Positions 23,166 through 32,699 of a stretch of 64,000 bases of DNA are shown piece after piece. The notes beneath the pieces were generated by a model, which had not been told where the DNA came from, ran no database searches, and saw only the letters and a program-made list of their open reading frames with translations. Numbering within the stretch: position 1 is the stretch's first letter; each line of letters begins with the position of its first letter. Position numbers and translations under genes: made by a program. The stretch is from Euryodendron excelsum (Eukaryota > Streptophyta > Magnoliopsida > Ericales > Pentaphylacaceae): NCBI GenBank assembly GCA_033060915.1, contig CM065379.1:36335318-36399317 (forward strand), read 5' to 3'.

Positions 23166-25111
23166 TCAAGAAGCAGGGTCGTCGTCCAAATCAAAATCAT
23201 CCAAGTCCGGCACATACGAGGAGGGCTGGTTGGAGGAAGCTCCCGCGTCAAAAGGACCCTGACCAAAGAAAAAGGCAAAAAGGAAGCAGAGCTAGCGTTA
23301 GAACACGGGGAATGCATAAGGAACATTAAAATAATGAACCAGAAATAACATTCCCAGAGGGCCTCTATCAGAGATATGCGAGCAGTCAAAGCCTCCACTT
23401 TAGCACTGTACTGATCTCATGCCTGGCAAGCTGCCAAGTACTCCTCCTTAGAAACGAAGCCCTGAGCTCGACACCACAGCTCCACCACCTCATGACCAAC
23501 CACCTGCCCTCCGACCACCAGATCTAGCTGGGTAAAAGCACCAATGGACCTCGCCCGAAAATGAGCCTCATAATCCACATTCGGCGGGAGAAGGAACCGC
23601 TCACTAGGAACCCCGACTACATAAGGGATCTCTACCCCGGCCCGATAAAGTCCAAACATATACTGGGGAGGATCCATGGCCGCACGGAAGTCAGTATGAA
23701 ACTGTCGCCAGTGGTGCTCCCCGAGATACGTCTCCCATGACACAGGGCCCCGGAAGGTGATCCGCGACCTGGATAAAAGGATGACATCCCTCATGACGGC
23801 ATACTAGGTGGACCGGTGGTAAGGTGCCCAAGTCACATCTTGAGGCCTCAGTAACTCCAAGTTAGCCCTGAGGGCTACAAAATCTGTCAGCAAAGACCGC
23901 TGAACCACCTACTGTCTGGCCCACCTTGTGGCCCGCGGAAAGGCATCGCTGGATAGCACCTTTGGTCAGCGGAGGGGCAAGTACTCATAGCTCCACCATA
24001 TCAGGAATGGCCAAAAGCTCTTCAGGCTCCCCCAAGCCCCGGATGTCCTCACTCTCATCCCTTATAAGAAGCAGGCAAAGGTAAAAGCGCCCCAATCAAC
24101 ATAGTCTAGCGCGTCCAGATCCGCTACCAGGCTCACCAGAGACAAAGAGACCGTCGACCTATTATTGTTGCAAAAGCAACTAAAGACGACGTATAGCACT
24201 AACCGGCGCCTCATAATAATCTGGTCATTTGGAGAAGGCTTAAAAGAAAAGGCTGTCTCTAATGAGCATAAAAGTGAAGCGGGGAAGCTTGAACCTCCAA
24301 TCCCTGGCAGCCCTAAGAGAAGACGGGCCTCCTCCAGAGGCACATCTCGTAAAGAAATTAGAACCCCTCTGAAAGATAGCCTGGTAATCATAGCCCAGTC
24401 AGCGGGAGTGGGTCTGTCCTAGCTCAAAACCCACCAAGTGTACAGTCCCAGTCTCCCCGAACCACCGCTCTAACGACCCCACGGCAATCCCGTGATCAAC
24501 TCTGTCCGTCTGTAGGATCATAAAACACCAAAACCAATCCAATGCAAAAGGTCCTGATAGGATGGAGTTGACGCTTGCATAGCCTTCAAGGCTGAAATAT
24601 TGGCCCCACTAAAGGAACTGTGGGTAGATGATGGCATCTGACCATAGCGCGAATACAAGCTTGGATGGAACGCCAAGTCTCATAACGGTGGGATATCAAG
24701 AATCGCTAGCTGGTCGTCGGAGAATGAAGTATCCCTCCGCCTATCCCGAATGGAAGCCATACCATACCCCGTCCGCAAATCCACAGATGAGTCAACATCG
24801 TCCTCAAATCTCTCATCGGGAGCCACCGAAGGCTGTTCCATCGCAGAACTGCCACTGGAAGCTGTCCTGCTCGAAAATCGCTAGGACGCACTGCATCCAC
24901 CCCCAGTAGAACCAGCCCTACTGCCACTTCGAGTTGGACTAGCTCTGCTGCCTCCTCGCACTGGGCCACCCCGGCCACTGCTCCGAGCTGAACTGGTCCT
25001 ACTGCCACCCCTAGCCGAGCTCCCCTGACTACTGCCGCCCTCCTCAAGCTCTATCCGCGGCGCCTTCCCATGGTGCCTCCTGTCCGGACCGTCACCTCCA
25101 GCCTCTGACAT
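23166..25111 (-). pseudogene. Captured plant-mobile-domain (PMD)-like gene, decayed
   Basis: A minus-strand reading region begins at an ATG at 25111 with a basic, Ser/Gly/Arg-rich N-terminus (MSEAGGDGPDRRHHGKAP) and ends at a TGA at 23168-23166 after an acidic tail (VPDLDDFDLDDDPAS). Between them, near 24480-24400, is the PMD signature split by a frameshift: LERW...ET.T.HL in one frame, TPADWAMITRLSFRGV in the next. Further conserved-looking blocks are 24391-24062 (DWGAFTFACFL at its end) and 23794-23417. PMD proteins (aminotransferase-like plant mobile domain) exist as host genes (MAIL/MAIN) and inside plant transposons. Stops and frame changes make this a pseudogene. It lies in the internal region beside LTR A and replaces gag-pol. 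The PMD assignment rests on pattern memory; a profile search would decide it. Confidence 0.6.
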
Positions 25112-25400
25112 CCTGAAAGAATGACAACATTCAAGAGAATCAATCAGTCATCACATATGAAAAGCGCAAAGATAAATGCATCGATGAATATACATAAAAA
25201 CAAAAAAAAAGGGAGAACATAAAAAAAGAGAGGAGAGCCAAAAAAAAGGAAAAAGAAAAAAAAAAAGAAGAACAAAAGAAGAAGAAGAAGAAGAAGAAAA
25301 AGAAAAAGAAAAAAAACAGAGAAAAGAAGAAGTCGAAGGGCTAGGGCCCCATCTATCACCGTTTAAGATTTTCAACGGTTTTCAAGCTTTCCCCACAAAA
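25112..25400. repeat. Purine-rich leader with AAG microsatellite
   Basis: A plus-strand A/G tract at 25200-25330 includes an (AAG)n run near 25278-25297. On minus it is pyrimidine-rich and lies just upstream of the PMD-like ATG, as a leader would. ORFs reading it as Ser- or Phe/Leu-rich are artefacts. Confidence 0.6.
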
Positions 25401-25404
25401 GTTT

Positions 25405-25900
25405 GGCACCTAAAATTTCTAAACAGTTTTTTGGGCTTTTTCCTCAAAAAGTCTCATTTCAAAATTTCAAACCGGTTTTTCGAGCTTTCCCTTTCAAAAG
25501 CCCTATTTCAAAAACTTCTAACGGTTTTTCGAACTTTTTCCTTAAAAAGTCTCATTTCAAAATCTCACCTGTTTCTCGGGTTTTCTCCTTCAAAAACCTT
25601 GGTTCAAAAAAAAAAATGGTCTTCCGAACTTTTGTCCTTAAAAAGTCTCATTTCAAAATCTCACCGGTTTCTAGGGTTTTCTCCTTCAAAAACCCTGGTT
25701 CAAAAAAAAAAAAGGTCTTCCGAACTTTTTCCTTGAAAAGTCTCATTTCAAAGGTTTAACAGTTTCTCGGGCTTTTACCTTCAAAAGCCCTGTTCCACAA
25801 TTTTCTAAAAATCGGTTTTTCGGGGTTTTCTCTTTCAAAAATCCCACTCCCAAAAAGTTCTCTAAAGTTACGGTTTGTCCGGACTTTTTCCCTCAAAAGC
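25405..25900. repeat. Tandem repeats upstream of the PMD-like gene
   Basis: Six to seven diverged copies of a roughly 70-80 bp unit contain TCGGGTTTTCTCCTTCAAAA and AAAAGTCTCATTTCAAAAT. Plus-strand ORFs of 118 and 101 residues across it repeat the same peptide (KSHFKISPVSRVFSFKNPG) and reflect the repeat, not a gene. The array lies in what should be the 5' internal leader of the giant-LTR element. Confidence 0.7.
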
Positions 25901-26269
25901 CCCTTTCTCAAAAGGATTTGCTTACCTCAAAGTTTTAAAACTAAGTGTTAAAATTTTTGAAAACTTCGGCAAAATTTCGCCTTAAAACGTCACTACCCCG
26001 AAATTCCATAAGACACAAACATAACCCAAAACAATCTCAAACCTTCCACCACATCAATCACGACAATCTCGTCGTCCACGGCACGGCTCCCTTCCTCAAA
26101 CACAGTTTTTAGGACAATTCGTTCAGCTTCTAAAATTTTCCGGTCTCAATTTTATTTCCAAAAATTTCATAAAAATTCCTAGAACCTTCGAGCATGTCAC
26201 CACAATTTTCTAAAAATGTTCTATGATTTTTCAACCTTCAACAGGATCCATTTTTTAATTATCCTCAAT
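25901..26269. other. Unassigned sequence left of truncated LTR C
   Basis: No PBS, LTR end or ORF is recognised. A complete 5' LTR here would show GGGCGCGACA followed by a tRNA-complementary PBS on minus; neither is present. This implies a deletion or recombination junction near 26270. Confidence 0.45.
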
Positions 26270-27447
26270 TAGAAAGGTTTGATTTAGATTTGAAAGGTTT
26301 GATTTTAGGAAATTGGATTTAGGAAAGATTTGAATTCAGAAAGTTAGATTTAAGGAAGATTTGAAAAGGGATATGATTTGATTTAGAAAGATTGACTTAA
26401 TCACTTGATTTGAAAGAATTTAGAAAGTTAGGTTTAAGAAAGACTAGACTTCAAAAATCTTTGAATTTAAGAAAGTTTCAAAATAAGAAAGTTCTGCTAT
26501 AGGAAAGTGCCAAATTAGGAAACTTTCATTTTAGGAAAGTTTCATTTTAAGAAAGTTTTGATTTTGGAAAGATTTCAATTTAAGAAAGTTTTGAATTTAA
26601 AAAGTTTTGAACTTAGGAAAGTTTCGAATTTATAAAGATTTGATTCCTATTTCCTAAAGTAGAAGATTAGATTTTATTTTCAAAAAGAGATAATTTGATT
26701 TGGTTTCTAAAATTGAAGGATTTGATCTAGTTTCCTAAATGGGAAGATTTGATTTAGTTTCCTAATTTGAAAGAATGGATTTAACATGGAATTGCAATGG
26801 TTAAATTTTGAAAATCTAGGATTTGGAAATCTATGATTTTATGTAGAAAAAGAGATTTTGGAAATGTAGGATTTGATGTAAAAGATAGTTTTTGGAAACC
26901 TATGATTTGTTGCAAAAGAGGAAGTCATGTTTTTAGGAAAGAGAACTAGGGTTTTCTAACCATGGAATCTAAGGCTTCACTTGGATTCCAAGAAAAAGAG
27001 ATTTTGTAAAGTAGACCTTTTGAAGAAAGTTTTTAGGAAGGAAACTTGAAGAGAGTTTTTAGAAAGTGAATTTTTGAAGAGAACTTCTGGTAAGAAGTTT
27101 AAAAAGAGTTTTCGAAAGGAGTTTTTTGGAAAGAATTTTGAAAAGCAATTTGGAAAGAAGTTTGAACATAGACTTTTAAAAACTTTTTGAATATCTCACT
27201 TCCCTAGAACGATTCTAACCATGAAGAGATTATAACCATTCTAAGTTAGTGGTTTTGAAAATAACATGGATTTGAAATATAGACCAATATGATCATATTG
27301 AATATCACACTTTTCTAAAATAACCCTAACCATGGAATGGTTAGAATCATCTTAATATTATGGTTTTGATGAAAAAAGAATTTAAGGTTTATACGCAAAA
27401 TATGGACCTTGATGGTTACAATGAATATAACACTTTCCTAAAACAAC
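26270..27447 (-). mobile_element. Giant LTR copy C, left (U5-side) part, truncated
   Basis: The sequence corresponds to the second half of the R/U5 repeat zone of LTR B (about 29000-30135). It shows the same order: AGGAAAGTTT-type repeats, TAGTTTCCTAAA, a block with CCATGAAGAG or CCATGGAATG, then AACACTTTCCTAAAACAAC. At that point LTR B interrupts it. About 1.5 kb of its U5 end is missing. Confidence 0.75.
27443..27447. repeat. Target-site duplication of LTR B (left copy)
   Basis: ACAAC here is repeated exactly at 32695-32699. LTR C reads continuously once B and one copy are removed. Confidence 0.9.
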
Positions 27448-28439
27448 TGTCGCGCCCAAATTTTTCGCACTCGAGGAATACTCACACAAGCGGAAAAAAT
27501 GTGGTACTCTCTCGTTAGAACTCACCCTCTTAGAAGAATGAGTCCGACTAAGTTTGAATTGAAAATTTGATTTGAATAAAGGGCTTCTAGAAAAAGATTT
27601 GGAGTCGCCACCTAACTTGATTAAGGTGAGTTAGGTCACCTAAAAACTAAGTATAATCCAAAGACTACACTTAGGGTTTTTGGAAAACGATTTGAAAATA
27701 TCTCCTCGAGAAAGGGTTTTTAAGAAAAACAGGTTGTTTGGCAACCTTTGGAAAACATTTAGCCATTTTTGAAAAATAACTCATTTTTGGTCTATGAAAA
27801 TAGTGATCTAAGTTCGGAGGTTGGTTACATGTAAGAAAGACGCACTAAGCCATCACCCTACCCCGCCCTTTCGGTACCTACATGTCAATCTACCCTAGAT
27901 TCACCTATGAGAGTCTTCAACTAACTGCTGTTCAATCCTATCCACTTTGGAAAACAAGGCTTGAAAAGAAACTAATGTGATGCATGATATGCAAGTGCAA
28001 CGAATGAGAATTGAAAAATAGATTTAGAAAGAGACTGATTTGAAATAAATTTGAAGAGATGGAATTGAAATTGGACAGTTTGAAAAATTAGAAATAGAAA
28101 TTTGAAATTGGAAGTTTGAAAATAGATTAGAATTTGAGATTTGAAAAATGTTGAGGAGTTTGAAATTTGAAAGAAATTGTGGATTTGAGATTTGAAAAAG
28201 GTTGTGACCGCACCCATGAGGGTTGCCTATGTATCCTTTTGGAGGAATCAGGTCAGTCGTAGTTCGGACCGGAGTCCGATTGAAAATAGAAAAGTTGATT
28301 TGAAGAAGGAGATTGAATTGAAAATTGAATTGAAAGATTGAGAGATTGAACTTTGAATAGAGGATTGAAAATTAGAATTTGAAATTTTGGAATTGAAAAG
28401 ATTGAATTTTGATTTGAAAAGATAGAACTTAGAAGAGAG

Positions 28440-29400
28440 ATTTAGACTTACTTTGGAAAGATGGAAGTTTAGGAAACCTAGACTTAGGAAAGAGAAGAGA
28501 CTTAGGAAAGATTCGACTTGACTTGGAAGGTTTAGGAGATTAGGAAAAATTGGATTTAGGAAATGTTTGAATTAGGAAAAGGTCCGATTTAGGAAAGTTT
28601 CGAATTAGGAAAGTTTCATTTTTGAAAAGTTCCGAATTAAGAAAGTTTTGAATTTGGAAAGCTTTTAAATTAGGAGGGTTTCGAAATTAGGAAAGTTTTG
28701 AAATCAGGAAATATTTTGAATTAGAAAATGTTCAAATTAGGAAAGTTTCAAAATAGGAAAGTTTCGACCTAGGAAAGTTTTAGGTTTAAGAAAGTTTTGA
28801 AATGAGGAAGTTTTGAAAGTTGGAGATTTTAAAATTTAGAATGTTTTGGAATAGGGAAGTTTTGAATTTTGAATGTTTTGAAATAGGAAAGTTTTGAAAT
28901 AAGAAAGTTATGAGTTTAGAAAGTTTTGGATTTGAAAAGATTTGAAGCTTTAGGAAAGTTTAGAATTTAGAAAGTGTTAGATTTAGAAAGTTTTGAATTT
29001 AGAAAGCTTAGAATTTTAGAAAGATTTGACATTTAGAAAGTTTAAGATTTTGAAAGTTTTAGAGTTTTTTAGAAAATCTTGAGATTAGGAAAGGTTTGAA
29101 TTTAGGAAAGGTTTGAAAAATTAGATTTGGAAAATTGAGATTTGGAAAGAGGTAGAATTAGGAAAGAGTGGAGTTAGGAAGGATGTGAAATTTGAGTTTT
29201 AAAATTTAGGAAAGATTTTTATGTTCAAGTTTTGGAAATTTAAGATTTAGGAAAGAAGAAGCTTAGGAAGGATTCGAATTAGGAAAGATTTGGATTTTGA
29301 AATTTAAGGAAAAATTTAAGGTTTAGGTTTAAGAAACTTATGGTTTAGGAAGGAATTGAATTAAGAAAGGTTTGGATTAGGAAGGGATTGGATTTGGTTT
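28440..29400. repeat. Degenerate short tandem repeats in R/U5 of LTR B
   Basis: About 1 kb consists of loosely repeated 18-24 bp units based on TTAGGAAAGTTTTGAAA. The same kind of tract is present in C (26270-26640) and E (42000-42480). Confidence 0.75.
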
Positions 29401-31965
29401 CTAAAAGAAAAGATTTGATTTTGTTTTAAAAAACGGAGGACGGGATCTAGTTTCCTAAACGGGGGGATTGGATTTGGCTTCCTAAAGGGAAGATTTGATT
29501 TGACAAGGATTTAGAAAGGGGATGCTCTAGAAACCCTAAGATTTGAAAGGCTATAGTTTTGACATAGAAAAGAGGTTTTGAAAATGTGTATAGTTTGGAT
29601 GTAGAAAACAAGAGGTTTTGGAAACCTAGGTTTGGGGCAAAGTTTGAAAACCATATTTTTGGAAAGAAAATTAGGGTTTCCTAATTGTGAGTTCTAGGGC
29701 TTGACTTGGGCTCTAAGAAAAAAGACTTTTGGAAAGTACATTTTTGGAAACGAGTTTTTTAGAAGGGAATCCTAGAGGGGAGTTTTTTGGAAGAGAGATT
29801 TTGGAAAGAGAGTTTTTGGAAAGATTTTTGGAGAGAGTTTTTCTAGGAAAGAGATCTAGGGAAAGTTTTTTGAAACTGCACTTTGAAGAGAGCGTTTTGG
29901 AAAGGAATTTTTAGAAAACAATTTTGGAAAGAAGAGTTTTTGGGAAGTATGTTGAAAAAGAAGATTTTTAGGAAGAGATTTTTGAAGAGAGAGTTTTTTG
30001 GAAAGTATGAAAACGTCTCATTTTCCTAAAGCGATTCTAGCCATAAGAGGGCTAGAACCACTTTAAGAAAGTGGTTTTGAAAACAACAAGGGTTGAAAAT
30101 ATGGACCACGTTGGTCACTTTAAATGTAACACTTTACTAAAGCAACTCTAGCCATGGAAAGGCTAGAATCGTCCTAGGATTGTGGTTTTGAAAACAAGTT
30201 TTTGAAAAAGAGATTTTGATGCAATTTCGAAAACAAGTTTGAAAACGATTTTGGAAACAACTTTGAAAACGACTTTTAGAAGATGCAAGACCATGATATG
30301 CACAATGCAATTTTGGGGTCGTGAACATACAAGGTTAAGGCTTCACCACATAATCAAGGGGGCCGGACCCACGTGGTCTTTGGTTAGACTAGAAGAAAGC
30401 CCCCGACACGGTGACTCTCCAATAACCCAATCCTACACATGAATCGAGAATCCCCTTGTTTCAAGCATGCAAAGAGGGGGGGGGGAAGAGATGGGGAATT
30501 AAAATAGAGAAAACCCAAGTGGGTTAGGAGAGAGAAGAGAGAGGGGGGAAGTGCGAAAATTCAAATAGAGAACCTACCTTGTATCTTGTTCATTTTGCGC
30601 GCCTTGCTTTCTTCGGTCTTCTTCTTGATCTTCGTCTTTAATCTTCAAGAGCCGCCTTCAAGCTTCAAACTTCAGATTGCAACTCTTCAAGTCTTCGAAG
30701 GGGGGTTGAAGGCTAATGTATGAGTGTATGGGGATGTATAGGAGTGTATATGAGGCTAGGGTTTGTGTATGGTGGCTAGGGTTTGGAAAACCTGAGGAGG
30801 CTAAGGTTTAGGGAGTGTTCGAGCTCTGTATATCGAATTATATGATTTTTAGACTGAGTTGATGGATCCTTTTCACGTTGGAGGAGGCTCTGTATTTATA
30901 GAGGTTGGAAAACACTGGCACCTGTTGCAGTGGTGCCAGGCCAGAATTTACACTAGCGCCACTAGGAGTGGCGCCAGGCCAATTTTTGGCTTGGCGCCAC
31001 TAGCCATTTAGGAAATATTTAAGGTCGGCAAGTAACGTATCTTTGACTAGATTTGGGCGCCTGTACTAGTGACTACCATGCAATTTTTAGCGTGGCTTCA
31101 CCAGGAGTGACTTCGGAAAGTTTGGGAATGATTTGAAGGAGCCGGGAATGACCCAGAAGGCCAGAAAAGAGCAGGAACACTTAAAATAGTGTCCTGGAGG
31201 TATTTAACTTGAGAAATGAGGATAAGATGGGTCGGAAAGGTTGACCGAGCCTTTAGGGGCAAAACGGTCAATCGGACCGGGAAACTGCCGGGACAAATTC
31301 GGACTGTCTCAAAAGAAGACTTGGGATCTGGAAACATTATTTAGAATGTTCTCAAAGGTTGCCAGTTTCATACCAGAGCCGGTGTGGTCAGAAAAGGAGA
31401 CCGGCCCACTTGGGGCAAAACGGTCATTTTATACCGAGTTTGCTGGAACTGACTCGGAATGATCCAGAAAGATAAGGAAAGGTTGAGAATACTATAAGAA
31501 TCAATCTCAGGAGATTACCGGTTTGATACCCAGAGCCGGTGTGGTCGAAAAAGGAGACCGGCCCACTAGGGCAAAACTGTCATTTTGTACCGGGTTGGCG
31601 GGAACTGACTCGGAATGATCTGGAAAGGTAAAGGAAGGTTGAGAATACTATAAGAAGTAATCTCAGAGGGTTACCGGTTTGATACCCAGAGCCGGTGTAG
31701 TTCCCGGGGCATTCGGATGCCTAGGGGCAAAATGGTCATCTTGACTGGAAAGTCTCGGAAAAGGTCCAAAAGGCAGTTTGGTCATTTTTCACCGGAGTGG
31801 GCTAACAGACACTGGTGTTGACTTGTGTTTTGAGTGTTTCTGCCATTCTGACGGCAGTCGTTGTGACACAGGGGTTTGTTGGCAATTCCCTATATCGACC
31901 TATTTGTGAGTATTTCCGTTACTCTAACGGTTGTGATATTTACGAGTATTTTCGCTACTCGGACC

Positions 31966-32500
31966 GTCTCGAGGAATAAACTATCTCGAGAGAGGGATTG
32001 GAAAGGGGTCTTATCGCCTTCCAAAAGCCGTGCCTGATTTGGAACCATCTCGAGGAATAAACTGTCTCGAGAAAGGGGTTGGAAAGGGGACTTACTGTCT
32101 CCGAAAAGACGTGTCTGATTTGGAACCGTCTCGAGGAATAAACTGTCTCGAGAGAGGGATTGGAAAGGGGTCTTATCGTCTTCGAAAAGACGTGCCTGAT
32201 TTGGAACCGTCTCGAGGAATAAACTGTCCCAAGAGAGGGATTGGAAAGGGGTCTTACCGTCTTCGAAAAGACATGCCTGAATTGGAACCGTCTCGAGGAA
32301 TATACTGTCTCGAGAGAGGGGTTGGAAAGGGGTCTTATCGTCTTCGAAAAGACATGCTTGAGTTGGAACCGTCTCGAGGAATAAACTGTCTCCAGAGTGG
32401 GATTGGAAAGGGGACTTACCGTCTTCGAAAAGGCGTGCCTGATTTGGAATAGATTTACCGTCTCGAGGAATCAACTGTCTCGAGAGAGGGATTAGAGTCG
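31966..32500. repeat. 81-bp minisatellite in U3 of LTR B
   Basis: Six to seven copies of an 81-bp unit contain ACCGTCTCGAGGAATAAACT, then CTCGAGAGAGGGATTGGAAA and TTCGAAAAGACGTGCCTGA. Unit spacing measured between 32122 and 32203 is 81. As 81 is a multiple of 3, both strands stay open, giving spurious ORFs of 194 and 140 residues. LTR E has only two or three looser copies (about 45340-45530). Confidence 0.85.
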
Positions 32501-32694
32501 GAAAGGAAAGGACGATGCCCCTAAGGGCATTTTGGTCATTTTGCCTCTATTTGGGCCTGACGGTCCCGCGAAGCGATGGACACACGGGATTTAGACTTAG
32601 AGAGTTGGTTTCGATTGGAATACGCCCACAGTGACTTGAAAACAAGTCTGGACGGAGTGTAGACTGCTAAGCGGTCAAAAATGAGGTGCTTACA

Positions 32695-32699
32695 ACAAC
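32695..32699. repeat. Target-site duplication of LTR B (right copy)
   Basis: ACAAC here is identical to 27443-27447. Confidence 0.9.

Larger units (their letters stand above)
27448..32694 (-). mobile_element. Giant solo LTR B, complete, 5.25 kb
   Basis: On minus it starts TGTAAGCACCTCATTTTTGA at 32694 and ends TTGGGCGCGACA at 27448, flanked by the perfect 5-bp duplication ACAAC. U3 is about 1.79 kb, with TATA box CTATAAATACA at 30891-30901. R plus U5 is about 3.4 kb and dominated by degenerate AGGAAAGTTTTGAAAT-type repeats (28440-29400). No PBS, PPT or gene is attached, so this is a solo LTR made by LTR-LTR recombination. Long ORFs at 31890-32474 and 32030-32452 come from the 81-bp repeat. 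Confidence 0.9.

Noticed and set aside
24628..25047. ORFs overlapping the N-terminal part of the PMD-like gene (93 aa plus, 113 aa minus in another frame)
   Set aside because: Shadows of the GC-rich Ser/Gly/Arg-coding segment; the frame starting at 25111 has a better start and position.
25403..25759. 118- and 101-residue plus-strand ORFs
   Set aside because: They read through a 70-80 bp tandem repeat in two frames at once; repetitive Phe/Lys/Ser peptides with no family resemblance.
31890..32474. 194-residue minus-strand ORF (and 140-residue plus-strand ORF at 32030-32452)
   Set aside because: Both translate the same 81-bp minisatellite, whose length keeps all units in frame. The peptide is a 27-residue repeat without a recognised domain.
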